Shown here one piece after another: positions 1 through 6,615 of a DNA stretch of 24,090 bases. The translations under genes were made by a program, and so were the position numbers. The notes under the pieces were generated by a model. That model saw only the letters and a list, made by a program, of their open reading frames with translations, did not search any database and was not told the DNA's origin. The stretch comes from Bacillota bacterium (GTDB lineage: Bacteria; Bacillota; Clostridia; Lachnospirales; Lachnospiraceae). Numbering within the stretch: the stretch's first letter is position 1; each line of letters starts with the position of its first letter. The DNA lies in assembly GCA_023387635.1 (NCBI GenBank), contig JAEWHU010000138.1:1-24090 (forward strand), in the 5' to 3' direction.

Positions 1-164
1 AATATGAATATCAGTACCTGAATACTTATGAAAAAGATGATAAACTTGTTATCTATTTAGCTAATAGAAATGATATAACCAATGAAGAATATGAGAAAAG
101 TGTAGAAGCTGTAAAGGATGAAGATAGAATTGATATGTTTGTTATATATGAAGAATATAATTGA
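1..164 (+). CDS. 3' end of an unrecognised protein gene (partial)
   Basis: An open frame enters from the left edge (first full codon at base 3) and ends at the TGA at 162-164, giving the last 53 residues of a protein. The visible tail is acidic and hydrophilic, with a short hydrophobic stretch (LVIYLANRND) and an end rich in Asp, Glu and Tyr. There is no membrane segment and no motif that I recognise, so no function is proposed. Codon use and A+T content match the genes downstream. The stop codon overlaps a TTGACA hexamer that could be a -35 box for the structured leader that follows. No terminator sits directly after the stop; the nearest is at 316-345. Confidence 0.7.
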   Translation, partial: YEYQYLNTYEKDDKLVIYLANRNDITNEEYEKSVEAVKDEDRIDMFVIYEEYN

Positions 165-189
165 CAAAAACATCCTGTTATTATAGACT
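161..189 (+). promoter_or_regulatory. possible promoter of the structured leader
   Basis: A perfect -35 hexamer TTGACA lies at 161-166, overlapping the stop codon of the upstream gene. The -10 is poor: TAGACT at 184-189 with a 17-base spacer, or TATAGA at 182-187 with a 15-base spacer. Transcription would begin near 195 and produce an RNA with the hairpins at 233-284, 316-335 and 363-410. The match is too weak on the -10 side to be firm; the leader could instead be read through from the upstream gene. Confidence 0.3.
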
Positions 190-232
190 AAGGGAGATAA
201 GACAATAAATATAAAGAAAAGGAAGTGTTTTG

Positions 233-284
233 CTCGTCATAATCTTATAGGTAAATAAAACTATAGGATGATGTACGGAACGAG
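233..284 (+). ncRNA. imperfect stem-loop over the start of the leader ORF
   Basis: CTCGT at 233-237 can pair with ACGAG at 280-284. After a one-sided six-base bulge (274-279), bases 238-250 pair with 261-273 along 13 positions with one mismatch and one G-U pair; the loop is about 10 A-rich bases. The 3' arm holds both ATG codons (268, 271) of the small ORF and the AGG just before them, so folding would hide the translation start. This is seen by eye; no folding energy was computed. Confidence 0.45.
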
Positions 285-330
285 GAATAAATCAAAATTA
301 AAAAGTAGAAAGAAAAACCGTGAAGAATAA
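268..330 (+). CDS. short basic leader ORF (20 codons) ending inside a terminator hairpin
   Basis: ATG at 268, or the second ATG at 271, opens a 20- or 19-residue frame that ends with TAA at 328-330. The peptide is very basic (MMYGTRNKSK, then ten residues rich in Lys, Arg, Asn and Glu). The ribosome binding site is weak: AGG at 265-267, too near the first ATG. The last codons (Arg-Glu-Glu-stop) form the 5' arm and loop of the terminator hairpin at 316-335, so a ribosome finishing this frame would cover that arm. This is the layout of ribosome-mediated attenuators in front of many resistance genes of Bacillota. It may also be a chance frame; nothing but its position and the hairpins supports translation. 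Confidence 0.35.
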   Translation: MMYGTRNKSKLKSRKKNREE

Positions 331-345
331 CGGTTATGTTTTTTG
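316..345 (+). terminator. rho-independent terminator, overlaps end of leader ORF
   Basis: AACCGT at 316-321 pairs with ACGGTT at 330-335 around an eight-base loop, followed by a T-rich stretch at 336-344. The stem is only six pairs. It could end transcription of the partial upstream gene or act as an attenuator linked to the small ORF it overlaps. Confidence 0.5.
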
Positions 346-362
346 TACTTATAATTTGATTT

Positions 363-416
363 ATTACTCTGCAAAACATCATTTACATTAGCTGCAGAGT
401 AATCTGCAGCTTTTTT
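363..416 (+). terminator. terminator with a competing perfect 11-bp alternative stem
   Basis: GCTGCAGA at 391-398 and TCTGCAGC at 403-410 form a perfect eight-pair stem with a four-base loop and six T after it (411-416): a clean rho-independent terminator. The bases 393-403 are also a perfect 11-base inverted repeat of 363-373 (ATTACTCTGCA). The two pairings share 393-403 and cannot coexist, as in terminator/antiterminator switches. Which one wins, and what would decide it, cannot be told from sequence alone. Confidence 0.7.
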
Positions 417-518
417 AGTTCTTAACTATTGTCTTATCATTTTATTTTTTATAAAACATATGCCCTTTGGTCAGAAAGTAAATCAAATATATTAAAAATA
501 ATAGAAAGGAAGTATAGA

Positions 519-533
519 ATGTATAATTCATGA
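519..533 (+). promoter_or_regulatory. strong ribosome binding site leading to a four-codon ORF
   Basis: AAGGAAG at 506-512 is ideally spaced from an ATG at 519, but that frame reads Met-Tyr-Asn-Ser and stops at 531-533. Its TGA overlaps a second ATG at 530 whose frame stops after five codons (545-547). The acetyltransferase frame opens just beyond with a weak site of its own. This may be a leader that couples or limits translation of the acetyltransferase, or the relic of a longer N-terminus lost by mutation. Confidence 0.35.
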
Positions 534-573
534 AGAAAATTTGGTGATTAACATTATATACAAGAGAATTAAT

Positions 574-1188
574 ATGATAATAAGAGAGTATAGAAAAGAA
601 GATGAAACGGCGTGGGTAAGATGTAGGTTGATATCTTTTTTAGACAGTTCCTACTTTGATGATGTAAGGAAAGAGAAAGAAATATTTGAAAATCCGTCCA
701 TTTCTTTAGTAGCAGAAGAAGATGGTAATATTGTTGGTTTTATTGATGTGGAGTACGAACTAGCATGTGGGGAAGTTTGTTATCTAAAGGGTGATAGAGG
801 AGCTGTTATATGGAATATTGGTGTATTACCTGAATATCGTTGTAAAGGTATCGCTGGTAAACTATTTCATAATGTAAAGGAGATATTAAGTGAAAAAGGA
901 ATTAAACGATATGAAGCTTGGACACAAGATGATATAGAAACGAATCATTGGTATATGAAGCAGAGATTTATTATGAGAGAAGCTTATCTTAATGCATTTA
1001 TAAAAGGTACTATGGAGAATGATATTATTAAAAAATATATAAACACCAAAGAGATCGGTAATGTATTTGGCATAAGAAATCTTAACTTTGAAGCACCGAT
1101 TGAACTTAAAGAGGAGCTATTACCTATATGTTATAGGTTATATGAGGTGAGAGTATATGAATTTATAATGGAGGATAAATATGAATAA
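574..1188 (+). CDS. GNAT family N-acetyltransferase
   Basis: Predicted 204-residue cytoplasmic acetyltransferase that would move an acetyl group from acetyl-CoA to a small molecule or protein amine; the substrate is unknown. The GNAT core is seen in order: N-terminal strand MIIREYRKED, a central strand (IVGFIDVEYE), then motif A, where VLPEYRCKGIAGKL is the acetyl-CoA pyrophosphate loop (R-x-x-G-x-A), followed by the second half with an NHWYM segment. About 50 residues after the core form an extra C-terminal part. I start at ATG 574 because the GNAT fold begins there; an in-frame TTG at 541 would add 11 residues, and neither has a strong ribosome binding site. The 3' end overlaps the next acetyltransferase gene by 8 bases, so the two are co-translated. 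Long structured RNA upstream suggests controlled expression. Confidence 0.85.
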   Translation: MIIREYRKEDETAWVRCRLISFLDSSYFDDVRKEKEIFENPSISLVAEEDGNIVGFIDVEYELACGEVCYLKGDRGAVIWNIGVLPEYRCKGIAGKLFHNVKEILSEKGIKRYEAWTQDDIETNHWYMKQRFIMREAYLNAFIKGTMENDIIKKYINTKEIGNVFGIRNLNFEAPIELKEELLPICYRLYEVRVYEFIMEDKYE

Positions 1189-1648
1189 AGTAAAAGAAAT
1201 TATTGATATAAATGAAAAAAGTCAAATAACATTAGATATAATGAATGCACTTCCTAAGTGGTTTAGTCCTCCAGAAAATATTCAAGAAAAATCAATGATT
1301 CATAGAGAGTATCCATTTTTTGCAGTATTTGATAAAGACAAAGTTATTGGTTTTGCTACTTTAAAAGTACATAATAACTTTACTGCAGAGTTATATACTA
1401 TTGGAATTCTAGAAGATTATCATGGAATGGGATTAGGATATGAACTACTTAAGGCATGTGAAAAATTTTGCAGAAGCCTTGGTAGTGAGTATCTGACCGT
1501 AAAGACACTGGATGAATCAGCAGATTATGAACCATATAATAGTACAAGAGGATTTTATTTAAAGAATGGATTTATTCCGCTTGAAGTTTTTCCTACCTTT
1601 TGGGATGCTGAAAATCCCTGTTTATTTTTAGCGAAGTTTTTAAGGTGA
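1181..1648 (+). CDS. GNAT family N-acetyltransferase (second of a pair)
   Basis: A 155-residue, single-domain GNAT protein. Motif A is clear (ILEDYHGMGLGYELL, the H-G-M-G-L-G loop that holds acetyl-CoA), with the preceding strand FAVFDKDKVIGFATL and the late FYLKNGFIPL strand-helix that usually carries the Tyr/Asn region next to the thioester. The ATG at 1181 has a perfect GGAGG seven bases upstream (1170-1174) and lies inside the end of the preceding gene (8-base overlap), so the two are surely one transcript. The two proteins differ in length and sequence outside the GNAT core, so this is not a recent tandem duplication. The substrate is not predictable; detoxification or resistance is possible but unproven. 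No strong terminator follows. Confidence 0.88.
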   Translation: MNKVKEIIDINEKSQITLDIMNALPKWFSPPENIQEKSMIHREYPFFAVFDKDKVIGFATLKVHNNFTAELYTIGILEDYHGMGLGYELLKACEKFCRSLGSEYLTVKTLDESADYEPYNSTRGFYLKNGFIPLEVFPTFWDAENPCLFLAKFLR

Positions 1649-1710
1649 AATTATAGATTATAATGATATTTATAAAACAAAAATCTAATAAAAATTAAAT
1701 GATTTGATTA

Positions 1711-1752
1711 TTGAAATTGCATTATAGAAAAAGATATGTTACCATTTTTCTA
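1711..1752 (+). promoter_or_regulatory. possible promoter with overlapping inverted repeat
   Basis: TTGAAA at 1711-1716 and TATGTT at 1735-1740 (18-base spacer) could drive the phosphodiesterase gene. An eight-base inverted repeat, TAGAAAAA at 1725-1732 and TTTTTCTA at 1745-1752, brackets the -10 and could be an operator or just A/T-rich sequence. Confidence 0.35.
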
Positions 1753-1782
1753 ATGTAATAATATAAACAAAGGAGACTTTCT

Positions 1783-2331
1783 ATGAAATTAATGATCGCA
1801 TCTGATATACATGGTTCAGCATATTATTGTAATAAAATGATAGAAGCTTATCATAGGGAAAAAGCAGATAAACTTTTACTCTTAGGAGATATTTTATATC
1901 ATGGTCCTAGAAATGACTTACCAAAAGATTATAATCCCAAAGAGGTAATAGGGTTATTAAATGAAATAAGTAATGAAATACTTTGCGTTCGTGGTAACTG
2001 TGATTCAGAAGTGGATCAAATGGTATTAAACTTTCCAATTATGGCAGACTATTGTATTCTATATATTAATAATCATATGGTTTATGCCACTCATGGGCAT
2101 ATCTATCATCCTGAGAATTTACCTAAGTTAAAAAAAGGAGATATCCTATTAAATGGGCATACCCATGTACCTAAATGTACTGTCCATGAAGATTATATCT
2201 ATATGAATCCAGGTTCTATATCCATACCAAAAGAAGAAAGTGCTCATGGATATATGATAATAGAAGATAATATATTTACTTGGAAAGATATAGAAGGCGA
2301 AGTATATAACAAATATGAATTAATAGACTAA
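1783..2331 (+). CDS. yfcE: YfcE-type metallophosphoesterase (phosphodiesterase)
   Basis: A 182-residue protein of the MJ0936/YfcE family of calcineurin-like phosphoesterases, nearly the same length as E. coli YfcE. All metal-ligand motifs are present: SDIHG (D8, H10), LLGD (D36), GNCD (N72), THGH (H104) and NGHTH (H126, H128), which hold a two-metal centre, usually manganese. E. coli YfcE hydrolyses simple phosphodiesters in vitro and its cellular substrate is uncertain, so the same caution applies here. No signal peptide or membrane segment is seen, so it is cytosolic. The ATG has an AAAGGAG site about seven bases upstream. It is followed by a terminator and then an exporter gene; a functional link between the two is not evident. 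Confidence 0.92.
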   Translation: MKLMIASDIHGSAYYCNKMIEAYHREKADKLLLLGDILYHGPRNDLPKDYNPKEVIGLLNEISNEILCVRGNCDSEVDQMVLNFPIMADYCILYINNHMVYATHGHIYHPENLPKLKKGDILLNGHTHVPKCTVHEDYIYMNPGSISIPKEESAHGYMIIEDNIFTWKDIEGEVYNKYELID

Positions 2332-2342
2332 GGATTAACTTT

Positions 2343-2383
2343 AAGCCTATGTATATGCGATAATGCATATTATATAGGCTTTT
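2343..2383 (+). terminator. rho-independent terminator after yfcE
   Basis: AAGCCTAT (2343-2350) pairs with ATAGGCTT (2374-2381), with further pairing inside (ATATGC at 2353-2358 with GCATAT at 2365-2370), followed by a short T run. It lies between the phosphodiesterase and the exporter, only 20 bases before the latter's ribosome binding site, so some read-through is likely. Confidence 0.75.
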
Positions 2384-2411
2384 ATAATGAATTAAAATTG
2401 GAGGATATTTA

Positions 2412-3308
2412 GTGAAGAAAGCATTATTATACGGAGTTTTATCATCATTCTTTTTTGCATTTACCTTTATATTAAATCGTAGTATGAACCTTGATGGAGG
2501 CTATTGGCTTTGGAGTGCATGCTTACGATATATTTTTATGTTGCCAGTACTTTTTGTACTACTTTTATTTACAAAAGGTATTAAGACAACATTGATACAT
2601 ATAAAAGAGAATTTAATATCTTGGTTCTTATGGAGTACGATAGGTTTTGGTATCTTTTACACGTTTATAACACTCGGTTCAGTATATGGTAATTCCTACT
2701 TAGTTGCTGCAACATGGCAGATAACAATTGTGGCAGGTATATTGTTAACACCACTTTTTAATAATAAGTTACCTATTAAAAATCTTATGTTTAGTATTTT
2801 GATATTAGTTGGTGTATTTATATTACAATTAGAGAATGTAAAGGGAGTAGATTTAGGAAATACACTATGGCCATTTGTAATAATTTTAATCGCTGCATTT
2901 GCTTATCCACTGGGTAACCGTAAGATGATGGTGTTATGCAAAGATTCTTTAAGCACAATGGAAAGAGTGTTTGGTATGACATTATGTAGTATGCCTTATT
3001 GGATAATACTATCTATTGCGGCTTTTCTTAATGCAGGTTTACCAAGTGCCAATCAAGTTACTATGTCTTTGCTTGTAGCAATATTCTCAGGAGTGATTGC
3101 TACAATATTATTCTTTAAGGCAACGGATATGATTAAGAATAATCCCAAGCAGCTTGCTATTATAGAAGCAACCCAATCTGGTGAAGTGATTTTCTCTTTA
3201 CTTGGTGGTATTATAATATCAGGAGATCCAGTGCCTTCTATGGTGGGTTTTATAGGACTTGGATTTATTCTTTTTGGTATGGTTATAAATAGTATGGCAA
3301 GCAAGTAG
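2412..3308 (+). CDS. EmrE/EamA-type multidrug or metabolite exporter
   Basis: A 298-residue, strongly hydrophobic protein with about ten predicted membrane segments arranged as two five-segment halves, typical of the drug/metabolite transporter superfamily. The N-terminal stretch (LSSFFFAFTFILNRSMN then a Trp-rich LRYIF segment) matches the group annotated as multidrug resistance efflux transporter (the PF13536 branch) rather than the classic two-EamA proteins. The second half holds ATDMIKNNPKQLAIIEATQS and ends with a long hydrophobic helix. The start is GTG 2412, backed by GGAGG at 2400-2404. The substrate cannot be told from sequence. It shares direction with yfcE but a terminator separates them. 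The 3' flank shows no convincing terminator, only a weak TGTAT/ATACA pair near 3320. Confidence 0.85.
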   Translation: MKKALLYGVLSSFFFAFTFILNRSMNLDGGYWLWSACLRYIFMLPVLFVLLLFTKGIKTTLIHIKENLISWFLWSTIGFGIFYTFITLGSVYGNSYLVAATWQITIVAGILLTPLFNNKLPIKNLMFSILILVGVFILQLENVKGVDLGNTLWPFVIILIAAFAYPLGNRKMMVLCKDSLSTMERVFGMTLCSMPYWIILSIAAFLNAGLPSANQVTMSLLVAIFSGVIATILFFKATDMIKNNPKQLAIIEATQSGEVIFSLLGGIIISGDPVPSMVGFIGLGFILFGMVINSMASK

Positions 3309-3468
3309 ATACTCTTTCTTGTATGGATACATTGAGTAAGATTTATCAAAGATTATGAGAAATAATTATCATTAATGTGTATAAACAACATGACTTAAGT
3401 TGATTGTACATACAAATAGGAATTTATGACAGAAAATTGACATAAAACACGTTAATTTAATATCAAAA

Positions 3469-3497
3469 TTGCATAATACGACAAAGTGTGCTACAAT
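3469..3497 (+). promoter_or_regulatory. sigma-A-type promoter of the aldehyde dehydrogenase
   Basis: TTGCAT (3469-3474), a 17-base spacer and TACAAT (3492-3497) make a good vegetative promoter; start expected near 3504, leaving an untranslated leader of about 145 bases. A second, weaker pair (TTGACA 3437-3442 with TAATAT, 15-base spacer) lies just upstream. No Rex-type operator was found. Confidence 0.6.
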
Positions 3498-3550
3498 AAC
3501 AACATCAACAAGATATTATCACACATTAACCCGAAACAATGTAAATTATT

Positions 3551-3593
3551 AACTTATTATAATGGGTAGTAATGTACCAAAGGTACATAAGTT
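3551..3593 (+). ncRNA. stem-loop in the aldehyde dehydrogenase leader
   Basis: AACTTAT (3551-3557) pairs with ATAAGTT (3587-3593), and GTACC (3574-3578) pairs with GGTAC (3582-3586) around a three-base loop; a 16-base bulge on the 5' side separates the two helices. It lies in the predicted untranslated leader, about 55 bases before the real start codon. It has no T tract, so it is not a terminator; a role in RNA stability or control is possible. Confidence 0.4.
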
Positions 3594-3649
3594 ACAGAAT
3601 GTTAGTTTCATGTGAGGATAGTAATTACTTAAATACATGGAGGCATATT

Positions 3650-5137
3650 ATGAACATACAATTACAAAACAAATATAAACTATATATTAACGGTGAATGG
3701 AAAGATGCATCTGACGGTGCAACTATTAAAGCTTTCAATCCTTCTAATGGAGAACTACTAGCAGAAATTGCAGATGCTACTAATAAGGATGTAGATGATG
3801 CAATTGCAGCAGCAAGAGAAGCATTTAAAACATGGGGTAAAACAACTCCAACTGAAAGAGCAGCGGTTCTTAATAAGATTGCAGACATCATTGATGAAAA
3901 TGCAGAATATTTAGCAACAGTTGAAACTATGGATAACGGTAAACCAATTAGGGAAACTATGGGAGCTGATATTCCCCTAGCGGCAGATCATTTTAGATAT
4001 TTTGCTGGAGTTATAAGAGCAGAAGAAGGTACATCTACAATGCTTGATGAGAATACTCTTAATTTAATCTTAAGAGAACCAATTGGTGTGGTAGGACAAA
4101 TTGTACCATGGAACTTCCCATTCCTAATGGCGGCTTGGAAGTTAGCTCCAGTTCTAGCAGCTGGTGATGTATCTGTATTTAAACCATCTAGTACAACATC
4201 ACTTAGTGTATTAGAATTAATGAGACTGATTCATGATGTTTTACCAAAGGGTGTTATTAATGTTATTACAGGTAAAGGCTCTAAGAGCGGTGAATACTTA
4301 CAACATCATAAAGGACTTGATAAGCTAGCATTTACAGGTTCAACAGAAGTTGGTAGAGAAGTTGGAATATCTGCAGCTAAGAATTTGATACCATCAACTT
4401 TAGAACTTGGTGGAAAATCTGCTAACGTATTCTTTGGTGATGCAGATATGGACATTGCATTAGAAGGAATACAACTTGGAATATTATTTAACCAAGGACA
4501 AGTGTGTTCTGCTGGTTCAAGAATATTTGTACAAGAAGATTTCTATGATGAGTTTATGGAAAAAGTAGCGGATGCATTCAAAAAGGTTAAAGTAGGTAAT
4601 CCACTTGATCCTAATACTCAGATGGGTGCACAAGTAAGTGAACAACAATTAAACAAAATATTAAGTTATGTTGAAATTGGTAAAAAAGAAGGCGCAAGAG
4701 TGTTAGTTGGAGGAGAGAGATATACAGAAGGTGACGCAGCTAAGGGATACTTTATGCAACCTACACTTCTTGTTGATGTAACTAACGATATGAGAGTTGC
4801 AAGAGAAGAAATCTTTGGACCAGTTGGTGTAGTTATTAAATTTAAGACAATCGAAGAAGTGATTGATATGGCTAATGACAGTGATTTTGGCTTAGCTGGT
4901 GGTGTGTTTACAAAAGATATTAATAAAGCTATCAAAGTAGCAAGAGGTATAAGAACAGGACGTGTTTGGGTAAATACTTATAACCAATTCCCAGCAGGAG
5001 CATCCTTTGGTGGATACAAAGAATCAGGTATTGGTAGAGAAACTCATAAGGTTATACTTGACCATTACAGTCAAATGAAGAATATTATAATTAATCTATC
5101 TGATAACCCAAGTGGTATGTATGTGAATAAAAAATAA
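3650..5137 (+). CDS. NAD(P)-dependent aldehyde dehydrogenase
   Basis: A 495-residue enzyme of the aldehyde dehydrogenase superfamily, which oxidises an aldehyde to the acid with NAD(P). The signatures are complete: VPWNFP (substrate/cofactor channel), FTGSTEVG (cofactor loop), LELGGKSANVFF with the general base E252, FNQGQVCSAGSR with the catalytic thiol C286, then the EEIFGPV and SFGGYKESGIGRE end motifs. The 34-residue spacing from Glu to Cys is that of classic tetrameric dehydrogenases. The length and the C-terminal GIGRE-HKVILDHYSQMK segment fit the broad DhaS/AldA/betaine-aldehyde group; the substrate is not decided. I start at ATG 3650 because it has GGAGG at 3639-3643; an upstream in-frame ATG at 3572 lies inside a hairpin and lacks a site. 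Own promoter and strong terminator: monocistronic. Next to an electrophile-response pair, it may detoxify aldehydes. Confidence 0.95.
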   Translation: MNIQLQNKYKLYINGEWKDASDGATIKAFNPSNGELLAEIADATNKDVDDAIAAAREAFKTWGKTTPTERAAVLNKIADIIDENAEYLATVETMDNGKPIRETMGADIPLAADHFRYFAGVIRAEEGTSTMLDENTLNLILREPIGVVGQIVPWNFPFLMAAWKLAPVLAAGDVSVFKPSSTTSLSVLELMRLIHDVLPKGVINVITGKGSKSGEYLQHHKGLDKLAFTGSTEVGREVGISAAKNLIPSTLELGGKSANVFFGDADMDIALEGIQLGILFNQGQVCSAGSRIFVQEDFYDEFMEKVADAFKKVKVGNPLDPNTQMGAQVSEQQLNKILSYVEIGKKEGARVLVGGERYTEGDAAKGYFMQPTLLVDVTNDMRVAREEIFGPVGVVIKFKTIEEVIDMANDSDFGLAGGVFTKDINKAIKVARGIRTGRVWVNTYNQFPAGASFGGYKESGIGRETHKVILDHYSQMKNIIINLSDNPSGMYVNKK

Positions 5138-5160
5138 ATTTTTGAATTTATGATTATAGG

Positions 5161-5211
5161 ATGCACCTTCTAATAGTAGATAAATAACTACTATTAGAAG
5201 GTGCATTTTTT
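5161..5211 (+). terminator. strong terminator, copy 1 of a dispersed palindromic repeat
   Basis: A perfect 19-bp stem (5161-5179 with 5188-5206) around an eight-base A/T loop, followed by T6. The stem begins ATGCACCTTC and ends GAAGGTGCAT. Related copies occur at 6616-6667 and 14949-14998, each closing a transcription unit. The near symmetry means it could also stop transcription from the other strand. Confidence 0.95.
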
Positions 5212-5377
5212 ATATAATATATAACGTGAGTAGATATAAGTGAACTTAATTTCTTACAGAATACTTTGTAAGCTGTTAATAGAATAGATTCTATGCGGTA
5301 ATTATTTATGAATAATTTGACATATGAATGGTGTATAAAATAAGTTAAATGGAGATAAAATAAAATTAATATAAAAA

Positions 5378-5430
5378 TGTCTTGACTTCGAGATATAATT
5401 GAGATATAATTATCTTGAGTTCAAGATAAT
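5378..5430 (+). promoter_or_regulatory. promoter with two MarR-type operators (MhqR-like)
   Basis: TTGACT (5382-5387), 17 bases, TATAAT (5405-5410) is a near-perfect vegetative promoter. A perfect 10-2-10 palindrome at 5409-5430 (arms ATTATCTTGA and TCAAGATAAT) begins in the -10. A second, imperfect one covers the -35 at 5378-5395 (TCTTGA-CT-TCGAGA core). Bases 5390-5400 and 5401-5411 are an exact 11-bp direct repeat (GAGATATAATT), so two TATAAT boxes exist. Bound repressor at either site would block polymerase. The core resembles the TATCTCGAATTCGAGATA box of B. subtilis MhqR, recalled from the literature and not searched. The likely ligand is the MarR protein encoded directly downstream. 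Confidence 0.85.
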
Positions 5431-5499
5431 AACGATTTCTTTTTTACTGAATCAACTTATTTCACTAATAAATAGATAAAAAAATAAAGCAGGTGTAAA

Positions 5500-5925
5500 A
5501 TGACGGATGTAAATTATAAACTAGTGATAGCTACAGCAAGAAGTTATAATGCAATGTTTTCTAAGATTGAAAAGAATGTACAAAGTTATGGATTAAATAT
5601 TAGTGAATTCGGTGTTTTAGAAATGCTGTTACATAAGGGAGAACAACCAGTTCAAAAAATTGCAGAAAAGATTTTAGTAACCAGCGGAACGATTACTTAT
5701 GTAATAGATAAATTACAACAAAAAGAACTTGTGTATCGTAAAAAGTGTGAAAAGGATAAAAGAGTTTTTTATGTATGCCTTACAGTAAAAGGTGAAGAAT
5801 TGATATCTGGAATATTTAAAGAACATAAAAAATTTTTAGAAGAACTTTTTAGTGGTATGGATGAAGATTTAAAAAAAGAAATTGTTAGTAACTTATTTAC
5901 TTTAACTAATTCTATCAAGGATTAA
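5500..5925 (+). CDS. MarR-family repressor, MhqR-like
   Basis: A 141-residue winged-helix regulator of the MarR family. Domain order is standard: N-terminal dimer helix (residues 5-35), helices 2-4 with the segment ILVTSGTITYVIDKLQQKEL as recognition helix, the wing around YRKKCEKDKRVFYVCLT (the D-K/R-R wing motif), then the C-terminal dimer helices. The closest remembered relative is MhqR (YkvE) of Bacillus subtilis, which senses quinones and represses an oxidoreductase operon. Residue Cys92 in KKCEKDKR sits at the wing base; whether it senses electrophiles is unknown. The start ATG has AGGTG at 5491-5495. The promoter carries two palindromes that fit autorepression, and the nitroreductase gene follows after 47 bases, presumably in one operon. 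Confidence 0.9.
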   Translation: MTDVNYKLVIATARSYNAMFSKIEKNVQSYGLNISEFGVLEMLLHKGEQPVQKIAEKILVTSGTITYVIDKLQQKELVYRKKCEKDKRVFYVCLTVKGEELISGIFKEHKKFLEELFSGMDEDLKKEIVSNLFTLTNSIKD

Positions 5926-5972
5926 TTATAACCTTAGATAGTAAAACTAATAAAATATAGGAGAATATAAAA

Positions 5973-6572
5973 ATGACAAAAGAATTATTTGAAGGTTTAA
6001 AAGGAAGACGCACATATTATGGAATAAGTAAAGAAAAAGTGGTTTCTGAAGATGTAGTTAACGAAATTATTAAGGATGCAGTAAAGTATACTCCATCAGC
6101 ATTTAATTCCCAAACTGCTAGGGTAGTATTACTACTTGATAAACAACATGATAGATTCTGGGATATTACTATGGAAGCATTAAGAAAAATTGTGCCTGCA
6201 GAGGATTTTCAATCTACAGAAGATAAAATAAATAGCTTCAAGAGTGGATATGGAACAGTGTTATTCTACGAAGATCAAGACGTAATAGAATCACTTCAAA
6301 AGAATTTTGAACTATACAAAGATAATTTTCCAGTATGGTCTCTACAGTCAAGTGGTATGCTTCAATTAGTGGTATGGACAGCACTTGAAAATGAAGGACT
6401 TGGAGCATCTCTACAGCATTATACAGAGCTTATTGATGAAGATGTAAAGAAAGAATGGAATATTCCTAGCAACTGGAAATTATTAGCTCAAATGCCTTTT
6501 GGTAAACCAACCATGCAACCAGGTGAAAAACAATTCAATATGTTAGATGAACATATTAAAGTTTATAAATAA
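5973..6572 (+). CDS. nitroreductase-family oxidoreductase, MhqN/YdfN-like
   Basis: A 199-residue FMN-dependent oxidoreductase of the nitroreductase family, in the branch with B. subtilis MhqN (YdfN). Visible features: KGRRTYYG near residue 10 (phosphate and ribityl contacts of FMN), YTPSAFNSQTARVVLL at 35-50 (the S-x-x-N-x-Q motif), WSLQSSGMLQLVVWTALENEGLG at 120-145 (family core helix) and a C-terminal MPFGKP turn that usually contacts FMN. Such proteins reduce quinones or nitro compounds by two electrons with NAD(P)H, avoiding radical formation. It follows the MarR gene with 47 bases between and has AGGAGA at 5959-5964. Context suggests induction by quinone-like electrophiles when the MarR repressor lets go of its operators. 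The unit is closed by a repeat-family terminator. Confidence 0.9.
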   Translation: MTKELFEGLKGRRTYYGISKEKVVSEDVVNEIIKDAVKYTPSAFNSQTARVVLLLDKQHDRFWDITMEALRKIVPAEDFQSTEDKINSFKSGYGTVLFYEDQDVIESLQKNFELYKDNFPVWSLQSSGMLQLVVWTALENEGLGASLQHYTELIDEDVKKEWNIPSNWKLLAQMPFGKPTMQPGEKQFNMLDEHIKVYK

Positions 6573-6615
6573 TAAAGATTATAAAGAAAATTTAATTAAA
6601 TAATTTATGATAAAA

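Noticed and set aside
356..391. TTG-started short frame with three His codons between the two leader terminators, resembling an amino-acid attenuator
   Set aside because: No ribosome binding site, a non-standard start and only three His codons; the genes downstream are not for histidine synthesis.
3345..3380. Fur/PerR-like box near AAATAATTATCATTAATG
   Set aside because: Only one half (ATTATCA) fits the 7-1-7 pattern; the other half matches 3 of 7 positions, which is common in such A/T-rich DNA.
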